From positions 46,184,739 through 46,248,738 of the forward strand of contig OZ020613.1 in NCBI GenBank assembly GCA_963971575.1: a DNA stretch of 64,000 bases. Reading direction: 5' to 3'. Position numbers and translations under genes: made by a program. The notes under the pieces are model-generated. The model saw nothing but the letters and a program-made list of their open reading frames with translations, searched no databases and was not told where the DNA came from. The stretch's first letter is position 1; each line of letters opens with the position of its first letter. This document shows, in pieces, positions 32,475-43,021 of the stretch. The stretch comes from Liopterus haemorrhoidalis. Taxonomy: Eukaryota > Arthropoda > Insecta > Coleoptera > Dytiscidae.

Positions 32475-33224
32475 ATGAATATGTGTGCCTGCTGTAACCG
32501 TCGGATTAGTGATAGCGACCGTTCGGTCAAGTGCTATAGCTGCAAATTTTTTATGCATGCTAGTTGTACTGATCTAACCAGTGAAGATTTAAAAGATTTA
32601 ACGCGCGCTACTAAGAAGAATTAAAAAAAAGTCTGCACAAAATGTAATAGAAAACATGATCAGCTGTCTGATATGTGTGAGATGTTGTCCGCTATGACAG
32701 AACGGATGGTGAAATTGGAGTCCTTGCTCATTAATAAATCTTCAGAGCTTGCGCCTAACATTTTTGAAGAACCTCTTGACTAGATGCAGCAACGTACAAG
32801 GAGGGAGAAAAACATGATAATCTATGGAGTACCAGAATGTTTCACTTCAAATACCGAGACCGTTTCCTCAGATGCAGGAATTGTCAAGGATATCATTGAA
32901 TTCGCTACCAACAATAAGGTGACAACTCCGCGCTCTATATATAGATTAGGGAAAGTGTCATATAACAGGACTATGCCAACGTCTAGACCCATCAAGGTTG
33001 TTCTTGATAATACTTCTACAGCTAGGCTAATCTTGAAAAGCAAACTTCGTCTTAAAGATTCATCTAAATTTAAGAACTATTCAATCCGCGATGATAAAAC
33101 TCCTAAACAAATACAATATCTAAATCAAGTTAGAGATGAGCTTCAAGATAAAATTGCAAAAGGGCAGACAGATTTAACCATAAAATATGTGAAGGGCATG
33201 CCTACCTTAGTTGCAAAAAAGTAA
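32475..33224 (+). pseudogene. LINE ORF1 with PHD-type zinc finger, two in-frame stops
   Basis: Begins MNMCACCNRRISDSD with the Cys/His pattern Cx2C-Cx2C-H-C-Cx2C of a PHD-like finger, followed after a stop by a leucine-rich stretch (MCEMLSAMTERMVKLESLL). After a second stop comes a basic nucleic-acid-binding domain (NMIIYGVPE..., KVVLDNTSTARLILKSK) ending VAKK. The last 146 codons are open from 32784. In intact elements ORF1 protein coats the RNA; here stops near 32622 and 32782 make it a relic. Confidence 0.75.
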
Positions 33225-33247
33225 TAAACTCTTCAGGGCTACACTCA

Positions 33248-33859
33248 ATGACAATTTGCTATACTAATCTGGCTTCTCTCATGGCTAAATTTGATTTTTT
33301 TCTTCTGCTTGTTGAATCTAGTAAACCTTCTTGCATTTTAATATCTGAGTCTTGGCTCAATCCTGATTTACCTGACTCCCTAGTAAGCATTCCTAACTAT
33401 ATGCTGTTTCGTTGTGATCCTGATGATCATAGAGTTAATGGTAAGTGCCGAGGTGGCAGAGTCTGTGTATACTTATTACGCTCCATGTTCCATGATTCTG
33501 ATATAGAATTGCTCGATATTCACATTCCTAACATCGAATCTCTCTGGCTTAAGATACATCTGCATTCTTCAACTACGAACACTTGGACTCAGATACTGGT
33601 GAATCAGCTTTAATTCAAACTCTAATCCAGTCAAACTTGGAACAATTGATTACCCAACCAACTCGCTTTAGATCACAACAAACACCGTCTACTCTTGATC
33701 TGCTATTATGCTCTGATCCTAATTTGATAAGTGATATTCAATATCTGCCACCTATCGGCCACTCTGATCATGCAGTCAATATTGCTACAATTCAGTGCAT
33801 GAAATCCGTACAAAATAATGTTATACGAAGAAATTTTTGGCGTGCTGACTTCGACACTA
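33248..33859 (+). pseudogene. LINE ORF2, AP-endonuclease region (broken)
   Basis: MTICYTNLASLMAKFDFF is the endonuclease start; ILISESWLNPDL carries the catalytic glutamate motif, and GHSDH at the other end is the SDH motif. The reading frame changes near 33583 and part of the middle (GDFN block) is missing. The reading stops at ADFDT where the younger LINE is inserted, and continues at 39861 as ITDELLALD. Confidence 0.8.
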
Positions 33860-35645
33860 GTGAGTTCGAGTGTTCGAGAAGTATTGTACAGTTCAACGTG
33901 TCAACGTGTAAGGTGTTGCTCTTGATATTTTTGCATAATTTTCAGTGAAAAATCGGTAATAAATTTTTGAAATTATAGTATTTTTGTGCACAATAAAGGC
34001 TGATAATATCTATGTAGTGATTTTTGTGAAACAGTGTTGAATAATTGTGATATTTGACAATTATTTAAAAAAATCCCGTCAGCTGATTTACAAAATTGAA
34101 CTTTGACCCCTGCACTTGCAATATACCTGCACAGACAGAAATTTTGTTATCGCAAAAAAATCAAGATATCTGTTTGAACGAATCTGTTAGTGTGGTTCGA
34201 CCTGTACGTTTAAGTTGTGAGTTTCAACACAGGCCTACCATACCAATATAACAGCGGCTATTTTCAAATTTCAAATTAAAAAATAAAATAAACTTTAACA
34301 AATAAATCATATGGAAATATCCATGGTGAGTTGGAGGCTATATTCTGTGGACTTTCAAACTCAAGTGCTCCTGTGTGATTCTGAATATACCTATATATAT
34401 TTTTTTATGTCTAAATAGTAGTGAATTAAGACTTTATTATTTTTATTTATATTTTATTTTATTTTATTTTATATTCATCTTTATTTTTATTTATATTTTA
34501 TTTTATTTTATTTTCATTTTACTTTACTTTCATTTTTATTTGTTAATTTAATTTATCTCTTTGTTTTTGTTTTGTGTTTGTTTTTGTTTTATTTTATTTC
34601 AGAAATTAATTCATTCTCGAACTGGTAACTAATTCACTATTTTTATTTATTTATTTTTTCTTTTGTTTTATTATTTTATTTTCATTTTTTAATCTAAATT
34701 TGATTTATTACTTATTGTATTACTTACTTATTTCCAAAACCTCTGATTATATTCCTAATTTTGTTTTTAAATAACTATTTTTAATTAATTCCATTTTTAA
34801 TTTTATTTTATTCTGTTGACTCTACTGCTAAATAAAAGAGAAAATATATATATCATATATACATAGATATATATTTGTTATTTATTTATTTTTTTTTTTG
34901 ACTGATTTAATTTAATTAAATTTATTAATTTTATTTTTATTAACTATTTTATGACCATTTTATTTATTTAAATTATTTATTTATATATTTTATCTTTACA
35001 TGCTATAAAGTCAATATTTTTTAGGTTATGATTTATTTTTGTGTTTTCTCCTATATCTAAGATTTTAATTTTTTACTATTTTATTTTTTATTTATATTTT
35101 TTTTCTCTTATTACTAGTTTTATTTTATTTTATTTTAATTTTATTTTTATTCTTTTTTCTTATTTTTTTGCTGACTCCTTATAACGTTTTAATTTCTACT
35201 CTTTATATTATATTTTATCTTATTTTACTATTTTAATTTAATCTATTTATTTATTCTAACATAATCTATGACCATTTCATTTATTTAAATTATTTATTTA
35301 TATATTTTATTATTTTTATATGCTATAAAGTCAATATTTTTATCTTATGATTTATTTCGCGTTTTCTCCTATATCTTGAGTAGATTTTATTTATTTATTT
35401 ATTTATTTATTTTTTTTTTTTCTTATTACTAGTTTTATTTTATTTTTATTCTTATATTTGCTGACTCCTTTTAATGTTTTAATTTCAACTATTAATATTA
35501 TATTTTATCTTATTTTACTATTTAATTTTATTTTATTTATTTATTTATTTTAACATATCTGACTTAAAATCCCAGATTTTATTGTAACTTTCAATTATCT
35601 TTGATATTTCCATTTATTTAAAAATTAGATTTTCCCCTCTTCAAT
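33860..35645 (+). promoter_or_regulatory. LINE 5' UTR, T-rich with a tandem duplication
   Basis: The first 500 bp are of mixed composition, then a very T-rich tract of TTTTA repeats. Blocks around 34960-35240 recur about 290-315 bp later (for example TGCTATAAAGTCAATATTTT, GTTTTCTCCTATATCT, GCTGACTCCTT and ATTATATTTTATCTTATTTT). The element needs an internal promoter here; which part acts is unknown. Confidence 0.6.
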
Positions 35646-38351
35646 ATGCCTCGTAGTGAAGATGTGTTAGAGCCTCAACTTTCACTGAGCAAATATGGCA
35701 TTCAGACACAAAATCTACGTAAGTCGTACTTAATTCTGTTATTGTCACATATAGAAAAAGGTAATATAAATTTTACTAATAATTGGCACACTGAAGATAG
35801 TGATAAGGATGAAAAGATTTCCCTACTACAAAAACACATTAGAGAACTACAACTAGAGATTAATAATAAATCGTGTCAATATGATAGACTCAAAGATATT
35901 TCTACTAGTTTTCAAGAATCTGTATATGAAAATGAAGAACTTGCGGACAAACAAATTGTAGAACAAAGTATCATAATAGATTCTCTGAAACAACAACTTT
36001 CTGATGTTAGCAATTTTTCAGTTAATTTAGAGTGTTCTGTCTGCGAGGACTTGAAGGCAAAAATGGATGAGCTGGATAAATATATTGTGGAACAAAATAA
36101 AGCAATATCATGTTTAACTTTGCAAATTCATGATTCTAACTCTACCATCTTAGACTTACACAATCAGATTGAACAACTGAAAACGATGAACTTAAGTAAT
36201 AATCAATCAGATATTTTGACTACTGATATTGTAACGTCAGAAACAACAAGTAAGATTCAAACAACAGTTATTAACTCTAGACATAATAACGCGAATAATT
36301 CTAGACGTCAAATCTTACTTTTATCAGATAGTCAGGGTAGAAATTGCGGAACTAAATTGAGAGACTTATGTAACAAAAATTACAATATCTTATGTTATTA
36401 TAAACCTAATGCGCACATGGAATCTGTATTAGAAAATGTCGAGAAATTAACTTTTAATTTTACAAAGAGTGATTTTGTTATATTTCTCGCAGGATCAAAT
36501 AATGCTTTAAATCGACACCTTATATCAAAATCGTACTTAGAGACCCTACGAGACAGCTTGCTACATACTAACATTATTGTACTGATAACTCCTCTCTGGC
36601 ATAATCGTATTAGTATAAATTCTATTGTGCTGCAAAATAATCTCAATATATTTAACATATTTAAGAATCATGCCTGCTTCCTCAACACCAACACTATTCT
36701 TTCCCATAAAGACTTCACGAAACATGGCCTCCATATTAGCAATCGTGGAAAAAGTATTTTAATGGAAAAAGTATATGAGGCAATCTTAAATTTTAATTCT
36801 CTTGACACAGAATGTACCCAATCTGTGGACCTCAGCTCAATATCAGGCACAGACATAGCTTCACAATCTATAACTTCACATCTACACAGGATAAGCAGTT
36901 TTTTCGTGCCGGATAATATTGTTAATATAATGTACTTAAATGCTCAGTCCATACGCCCTATTAAGAACGAAATTGAAGCTTTCATATTTGACAAATCCTT
37001 CGATGTACTGTGCTTTACTGAACACTGGCTAAGAGAAGATGAATGCGAAGTATACTGTATAGAAAATTTCCATATGGCATCATATATGGCACGTAAACGT
37101 ATGCAACATGGTGGGGCTATGATTCTAGTAAGGAATATGTATGATTACATACCTATAGATAAAATCAACAGACTCAGTGTTGAATTTCACTGTGAGATTA
37201 CTGCTACACTGCTTACTAAATTAAATACGATAGTTTTATCTTTATATCGATCCCCTGATGCGAATTTTCAAATATTTGTTAATTCTTTGGAAGAAATCTT
37301 CAATCATCTTGATTTCTCCAAAAATGTAATAATATGTGGTGATTTTAATGTAAAATTTAATTTAGATGAACAGAATACAAATGAATTACTGGACTTTATG
37401 AAAACCTATAATCTAGTACCTTCTGTAAATTTTCCTACTAGAGGGAAAAATCAGTTGGATAATATTTTTCATAATCTCAATATTAACAATGTGTCTACTT
37501 GTCAACTTATTTGTGCCTTATCAGACCACTCTGGCGTTAATTTATCAATTTCTCTTCCTAAGTTAATAGACAAGAACTCATTATTAAATAAAACGTATAG
37601 ACCCATTACTAAAATAGGACAACACGTGTTCTACAATTCCTTGGAAAATATGGACTGGAATTTATTATACAGTTCTAATGACGGAAATCTTTCATTTGAT
37701 ATGTTTTTCCAATCTTTTCATACGGCTTTTGTTAAAAGTTTTCCTCTAAAAAAGGACAAAACATCTCTTAAGTCTATAAATAAAAATTTAGTATCGTGGT
37801 TCAACAAGGACATAAGAATTATGCGTGATAAACTTCTCATCCTCCAAAAGCAGTACTTAAATAATCCCAATCAACAATCCTACACAGAGAGAAATACGTT
37901 TAAAGCTAAATATAGAATGGCAATTAAACATGCTAAACTTACGGCTAATTCTAATTTTATCAAAAATTCAAATAATATTCCGAAAGCAACTTGGCAAATT
38001 ATAAATAATAACCGGTTAAAAAATACACGGACCAATTGCGCTTCAACACTTACTGCAAACAAAATTAATTATTTTTTTGTAGATATTGCAAGCAATATAA
38101 TTAATTCTTTACCCACTACTGACATTTCTCCTTTATCTTTTTTTCAACCAAATCTTATTCTTTCAAATAATCCTTTCACATTCGAAACTGTTTCTTTCAA
38201 TACTGTAAGAGATATAATTAACTCCTTGAAAAATAGCAACTGTAAAGATGCATATGGTTTAAGTATGAATGTTGTGAAACAGGTTAAAAATATTATAATA
38301 TATCCTTTAACAAGAGTAATAAATACATGTATACTATCTAATTCTTTCTAA
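35646..38351 (+). CDS. LINE polyprotein N-half: coiled coil, SGNH-like esterase, AP endonuclease
   Basis: 901 codons. Residues 50-185 are a coiled coil rich in Glu/Lys/Leu. Residues 220-385 resemble an SGNH/GDSL hydrolase: LLLSDSQG (probable nucleophile Ser229), FLAGSNNAL, and a C-terminal HGLHISNRGK block with the catalytic His. Residues from about 428 form an AP-type endonuclease: YLNAQSIRP, CFTEHWLRE, SLYRSP, IICGDFNVKF, LDNIF and ALSDHSGV. The C-terminal part up to residue 901 is the linker leading to RT (NSNCKDAYGLS). Esterase domains occur in ORF1 proteins of some CR1/L2-type LINEs; here the domain is in one frame with the endonuclease. The stop at 38349 precedes the RT, whose frame is offset and overlaps here. 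Confidence 0.85.
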   Translation: MPRSEDVLEPQLSLSKYGIQTQNLRKSYLILLLSHIEKGNINFTNNWHTEDSDKDEKISLLQKHIRELQLEINNKSCQYDRLKDISTSFQESVYENEELADKQIVEQSIIIDSLKQQLSDVSNFSVNLECSVCEDLKAKMDELDKYIVEQNKAISCLTLQIHDSNSTILDLHNQIEQLKTMNLSNNQSDILTTDIVTSETTSKIQTTVINSRHNNANNSRRQILLLSDSQGRNCGTKLRDLCNKNYNILCYYKPNAHMESVLENVEKLTFNFTKSDFVIFLAGSNNALNRHLISKSYLETLRDSLLHTNIIVLITPLWHNRISINSIVLQNNLNIFNIFKNHACFLNTNTILSHKDFTKHGLHISNRGKSILMEKVYEAILNFNSLDTECTQSVDLSSISGTDIASQSITSHLHRISSFFVPDNIVNIMYLNAQSIRPIKNEIEAFIFDKSFDVLCFTEHWLREDECEVYCIENFHMASYMARKRMQHGGAMILVRNMYDYIPIDKINRLSVEFHCEITATLLTKLNTIVLSLYRSPDANFQIFVNSLEEIFNHLDFSKNVIICGDFNVKFNLDEQNTNELLDFMKTYNLVPSVNFPTRGKNQLDNIFHNLNINNVSTCQLICALSDHSGVNLSISLPKLIDKNSLLNKTYRPITKIGQHVFYNSLENMDWNLLYSSNDGNLSFDMFFQSFHTAFVKSFPLKKDKTSLKSINKNLVSWFNKDIRIMRDKLLILQKQYLNNPNQQSYTERNTFKAKYRMAIKHAKLTANSNFIKNSNNIPKATWQIINNNRLKNTRTNCASTLTANKINYFFVDIASNIINSLPTTDISPLSFFQPNLILSNNPFTFETVSFNTVRDIINSLKNSNCKDAYGLSMNVVKQVKNIIIYPLTRVINTCILSNSF

Positions 38352-39702
38352 AACTCTAAAACTGGCATCAGTTATTCCGCTACATAAAAAAGGCGAACTG
38401 AATGATCCGAATAATTACCGTCCTATATCATTGCTCCCTGTCTTCTCTAAAGTGTTTGAAAAAATTCTATTTAACCAGATAACGTCTTATTTCGAATCCA
38501 ATAACCTCTTTAGTGAGTCACAGTTTGGTTTTAGGAAAAATAGATCCACCACACAAGCTATTTTGGAATTTATTCTCGAAATATCCAGATGTTTTGAAGC
38601 TAAAGAGTTTTGCTTATCTACCTTCTTGGATTTAAGCAAGGCTATTGACTGTGTATCGCATGATATATTACTTGCTAAACTTGCTATGTACGGTTTCAGT
38701 CACAGTAGCTGTTCACTTATAGAATCGTATCTAACAAACAGAAAACAGTTTGTATGTATAAATAATTCTAAGTCAGATTCGCTCAATATTATGTATGGAG
38801 TACCGCAGGGTTCAATTTTAGGTCCATTACTATTTTTAATTTATTTCAATGATTTCTCTTCTGCTATTGAGACGAAATCTATTTTATATGCCGATGATAC
38901 GACCCTTATATCAAGATCATTGTCCCTGGAACACATGCAACATGTTTCTAGTGATAATTTATCTAAAGCAAAAGACTGGTTTTTATCAAATAAATTATCA
39001 TTAAATGAGGAGAAAACGCAAAATTTACTCATAACAACAAAAAATCATAACTATAATAATCCGGATTGCATTAAATTTTTAGGAGTCCATATTGATCCTC
39101 ATTTGATATGGGACCATCACGTTGCCCATATATGTGGGAAATTGTGCAAAACCATCTATCTTCTAAGAAACCTACAAAAATCAGTTACAAGGGATGTTTT
39201 ATTAATTACGTATTTTGCGTTATTTCAGTCGCACATAGCATACGCTCTTTTAGCATGGGGACACTCTGCCTCTGCTGAAAGAGTTTTTAGACTACAGAGG
39301 CGTGCAATAAGAGTGATGGGGAGTGCATCTTATAGAGCCGATTGTAGGTTACTCTTTAAAGAATTTAGAATCATGACACTACCATCACTTTTTATCTATC
39401 ACTGTTTAGTATATGCCCATCAAAACCTAAATTCTTTTGTCTCTTATGAAGACGTTCACAAATATAACACACGTAATAAATCAAATATTTACCCCAATTT
39501 TACACGAATAAATAAATCTAGATATAGTATTAACTATTATTCTATAAAGTTTATGAATGTGTTACCAGTTTCCACCAAAGAATTAAGTTCAGTACAATTT
39601 AAAAAAACAATTAAAAACTTATTGACTGAAAACCCTATGTATAGTTTTAAGGAATTTTTGAACTTAATTTATAACTTCTGTGTATCAATTATCATTTTGT
39701 AA
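38344..39702 (+). CDS. LINE reverse transcriptase (C-half)
   Basis: Open from at least 38344 in the frame next to the upstream ORF. It contains the RT blocks LASVIPLHKKG, YRPISLLPVFSKVFEK, SQFGFRKNRSTTQA, FLDLSKAID (usually AFD), GVPQGSILGPLLFLIYFND, ILYADDT (catalytic Asp pair) and KFLGVHID, then the thumb region (FQSHIAYALLAWG, LQRRAIRVM) and a C-terminal tail without an obvious CCHC finger. It synthesises cDNA on nicked target DNA. Placement directly after the endonuclease with a single frame change suggests a recent indel. The first ATG in the frame is at 38431 but translation as part of the longer ORF2 is expected. Confidence 0.85.
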   Translation, partial: LSKTLKLASVIPLHKKGELNDPNNYRPISLLPVFSKVFEKILFNQITSYFESNNLFSESQFGFRKNRSTTQAILEFILEISRCFEAKEFCLSTFLDLSKAIDCVSHDILLAKLAMYGFSHSSCSLIESYLTNRKQFVCINNSKSDSLNIMYGVPQGSILGPLLFLIYFNDFSSAIETKSILYADDTTLISRSLSLEHMQHVSSDNLSKAKDWFLSNKLSLNEEKTQNLLITTKNHNYNNPDCIKFLGVHIDPHLIWDHHVAHICGKLCKTIYLLRNLQKSVTRDVLLITYFALFQSHIAYALLAWGHSASAERVFRLQRRAIRVMGSASYRADCRLLFKEFRIMTLPSLFIYHCLVYAHQNLNSFVSYEDVHKYNTRNKSNIYPNFTRINKSRYSINYYSIKFMNVLPVSTKELSSVQFKKTIKNLLTENPMYSFKEFLNLIYNFCVSIIIL

Positions 39703-39774
39703 TTAATTCATGTTATTGTAATTTATCTGATTGACTGTCCATTAATGATTATGTATTGTATGTGGACAATAAAT

Positions 39775-39855
39775 AAATATTATATTATATTATATTATAT
39801 TATATTATATTATATTATATTATTATTATTATATTATTATTATATTATATTATAT
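39775..39855. repeat. (TTATA)n LINE tail
   Basis: About 15 copies of ATATT/ATT units form the 3' tail of the inserted LINE, directly before the CACTA target duplication. Confidence 0.95.
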
Positions 39856-39860
39856 CACTA

Positions 39861-40648
39861 TCACCGACGAACTTTTGGCATTGGATTAGGATGAGTTACT
39901 TAATGGACCTACAATTGATCTGAGATGGTGTAATTTCTCATCATCTGTCACTGATATAATTAATCGTCACTCCCTTTGTAAGAAGACGACCTAATTTCCG
40001 GCAACCTTGGTTCATTCACCACCTATTACAGTTGCATAAACAAAAACGTGGAAACGTTATAAATATATTCATAACCTAGCATGCTATAAAGAATTTTGTG
40101 ATGTATCTAATCATCTTACTAGTGAACTGCGAATGGCGAGACGCGAGTATGAACGCAATTGGTTCAGAAAGGGCCGCAAGCGTTTCATGGTTGCATACGG
40201 TCTAAAGTTTCCAAAGTTTCAACGCCTATTCTTAGAGGTGATGACAATTTAATATGCAAAGATTTTGTTTCTGTGGCTAACATTTTTTCCAGAAAGTTTG
40301 TCACTGGCTATATAACTGAATCTGATGGCGTTTTACCAAGTCTCAATCCCACATCTCGTAATCCATTTGATATTACCGCCTTCGAAGTAACTCCTGAGAT
40401 TGTTCGTGAGGAGCTTGGTTGTCTTAAAGAATCGTACTCCTTGAATCCAGACGACATACCATCTTTAATATTAAATAAATGCAAAGACGCTTTGACGGAG
40501 CCATTAAGTTTACTTATGAAGCACTCTTTCAACGCTGGTACTCTACCTTGTTCCTGGAAATCGTCTTACGTAACCCATATTTATAATATAATGTGATACT
40601 ATTTGTAATATAAGGGTGACAAGCTTGATGCAAAAAATTATCGTCCAA
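39861..40648 (+). pseudogene. Old LINE, endonuclease-RT linker and RT start
   Basis: Continues the frame broken at 33859 (ITDELLALD, then WNxS-like linker, RREYERNWFRKGRK) with stops. After a frame change it reads NIFSRKFVTGYI, VTPEIVREELGCLKESYSLN, PDDIPSLILNKCKDALTEPL and PCSWKSSYVTHIY, the fingers of the RT, up to DAKNYRPI where the Harbinger element is inserted. Confidence 0.8.
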
Positions 40649-40651
40649 TAA

Positions 40652-41344
40652 GGCAGCTTTCACACTAGAGCAACGCAACGCATGCTATGAGTTGTAAGCA
40701 ACCAGTTGTACGCAATCGTTGCATACAAACGTTTTCACATTTATCGCAATCAGTCACAATGGAATCTTCAGAAGAAGACGACGATATTACAATGTTGTGG
40801 TGGTACTTAAGAAAAAAAAGAAAAGATGTCATTGGGTTCACCCATATTTTGTAAAAAATTTTAAACGGAGACTATTTGTGGTTGCAAAGGAACTTCGAGA
40901 TCCAGTTAAATTTAAAGCTATGTACAGGATGAGTCCAGCAACCTTCTTAGAACTGCTTGATATGGTGGCTCCGTCAATAAGAAAAGTGGATACCAAATTT
41001 AGGAGGTGTATTCGTGTAGAAGAAACTCTTCTAATAACGCTAAGGTAAAATTAAGGTAAAATTGTACAACACCGGAAGATTCTCCACTTCTTGTACCAAT
41101 TTCACGTTATACGCTTCGTCGTTCATTTTAAATAAAATTATAAATTCAATGTAAAACTGATGCAACTGGTCCACGTGCGACTGGCATGCCCAGTCGTATC
41201 CAACTAGTTGCATCAAACTAGTTGGTTGAATCTGACACATCGCGCATGTGTGAATGCTTCAACGAAATCCTTATGAGTCAGATGAATGCAACTAGTTGGT
41301 TAGGTCGGTTGTTCGAATTGCGTTGCTCTAGTGTGAAAGCTGCC
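40652..41344 (+). mobile_element. PIF/Harbinger element, internally deleted
   Basis: A ~27-bp inverted repeat beginning GGCAGCTTTCACACTAGAGC lies at both ends, with the 3-bp target duplication TAA (40649-40651, 41345-41347), the signature of PIF/Harbinger. It carries only the N-terminal part of a transposase, so it is non-autonomous. Confidence 0.9.
40719..41048 (+). pseudogene. Harbinger transposase, N-terminal fragment
   Basis: 109 codons with RRRRRYYN-, HWVHPYFVKNFKRRLFVVAK, ELRDPVKFKAMYRMSPATF, ELLDMVAPSIRKVDTKFRRC and VEETLLITLR. These are the conserved N-terminal blocks (WVHP, FRMS.. F..LL, I...DT..R..I..EE.L..TLR) of PIF/Harbinger transposases. The DDE catalytic domain is absent because the element is deleted to 693 bp. 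Confidence 0.85.
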
Positions 41345-41347
41345 TAA

Positions 41348-42740
41348 GTATTAGTTCTTCCATACGTAAAGTTTTCGAGCGAATCATAGAAAAGAGTTTA
41401 TTACCATTTATTCTAGAACATAATATTCTGGCCAATGATCAACATGGCTTCTTACCTGGTCGCTCTGTTACTACGAATCTACCGTTAGCACTAAATGCAT
41501 GGATTCGAGTCATTGATAACTCGGAACCCATTGATGTTTTATCTCTCGATTTCCCTCGAATTTCGACAAAGTTCCTATGAAGAGATTATTACACAAGCGA
41601 GAACACTACGGTATTCGAGGAAGGCTACTAAATTGGATTCGAGCCTTTTTATCGGACATGAACTTTCAAGTAAGAGTGGGCGACCATCTTTCTGACCCTG
41701 AAGAAGTCCTCAGTGGTGTACCACAAGGTTCAGTACTTGGACCTCTTCTTTTTCTAATATATGTTGCAAATCTGAAATCCAAAATTTCTTCCTCATGCTC
41801 TTTTTATGCTGATGACACCAAATTAAATAATAATCCTATTACAAATGCTACAATTCTTCAAGAAGATCTGGATAAATTGATGGACTGGTCAAATAAGTGG
41901 GTAATACCTTTAAATCCAGAAAAAAACAGTTGTACTGCATATTGGGTCGAATAATCCACTAGTTCAGTACCAGATAAATGGACAACAAATTAAATCTGTT
42001 TCGGAACAAATCGATCTTGGGATTACGATCACTTCAAACCTAAAATGGTCCAGACATGTGCTGAAATATGCAAAGAAAGCGAATTCAATGATATTCTTAA
42101 TAGAGAAATCTTTCTATCGTCCATCTCCTACTTTGTTCTGCTCTCTGTACAAAATGTATGTTCGTCCTCATCTGGAATTTGGTTTTGTCATTTGGTCACT
42201 ATATTTGTCGAAAGACATTAACCTTATCAAAAATGTGCAGCGCAGAGCAACCTGAATTCCATATGGGTATAGAAGGTCATCATATAAAGCCCGATTACGT
42301 GAATTAAAGCTCATTAAGTTAGTGGATCGACGTGTTCGCGGTGACTTAATAACAATGTATCGACTTGTGTCCAATTCGTTTTCTTGTGATGTATCGTCAT
42401 TATATATCCTAAATAACGAACGATAACAGACTGCGTGGACATAGATTTAAACTGAAGAAAGACTCTTTTACCAAGTGTGTGCGTGCTAACTTTTTCACTA
42501 ATCGAGTGTTCGATATGTGGAATACATTGCCGAACTATGTCATCGATGCTACCTCTATCAACAATTTTAAAAATAAACTTGACATTAACCTGTGTTAACA
42601 AACGATTTCTAGTGTTATGCAACTTTTGTAAACCAATACTGTATATTATGTTTTTTTTTGTAATTGTTATTTTCTCTGTACTATTATGGAACACACAAAC
42701 TCTGCTTTTGTTCCAATGTATTTAATAATAATATTATATT
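41348..42740 (+). pseudogene. Old LINE, RT core and 3' end
   Basis: Resumes with SIRKVFERIIEKSLLPFI and NDQHGFLPGRSVTTNL. After a frame change it reads LLNWIRAFLSDMNFQVRVG, GVPQGSVLGPLLFLIYVANL and SFYADDTKLNNN (catalytic Asp pair), then the thumb (YKMYVRPHLEFGFVIWS, IKNVQRRAT) and the C-terminus (FKLKKDSFTKCVRANFFTNR, FDMWNTLPNYVID) ending ...LDINLC*. Several stops and shifts are present. The 3' end near 42740 is AT-rich (TTTAATAATAATATTATATT). Bases 42741-43019 hold nothing recognised. Confidence 0.82.
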
Positions 42741-43021
42741 TAATTTTTGTACACAATTCTACTTTTAACATTAGAACGTTGCTCGATGAAATACATTGCT
42801 CATCAATAAAAACATATTCTGTGGGATTCCGCAAGATGGAGTTAAGTCACTACAAGGTTTAACGTTAAGTCACGGCGGTTTTTGTCGAATTGCGATTCTG
42901 AACGAGTTTCCGTGCACATTAATTGTGAAAGTTAGAGAAACTAAACTGCAGCGTTCACAGACCACTTGTACTGACAGTAACGTATTCTAACCTCAAAAAC
43001 TTTAGATTCCAAGTTACAGTA

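Larger units (their letters stand above)
32160..33859 (+). mobile_element. Old LINE (LINE-1 of this nest), 5' part
   Basis: Carries a degenerate ORF1 (32475-33224) and the start of an endonuclease ORF2 (33248-33859), interrupted at 33859 by a second LINE. Its remaining parts are at 39861-40648 and 41348-42740. The 5' edge is approximate. The family is Jockey/CR1-like by the order PHD-ORF1, AP endonuclease, RT. It is not an autonomous copy: several stops and frame changes are present. Confidence 0.8.
33860..39855 (+). mobile_element. Nearly complete 6-kb LINE inserted in the older LINE
   Basis: Bounded by CACTA on both sides (33855-33859 and 39856-39860) and ending in a long (TTATA)n tail. 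It contains a 1.8-kb 5' region, an ORF for coiled coil, SGNH-like domain and endonuclease, and an RT ORF. The host frame joins exactly across the site when the insert is ignored. Because there is a full 5' UTR and only one frame break, it is much younger than its host. Confidence 0.88.
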
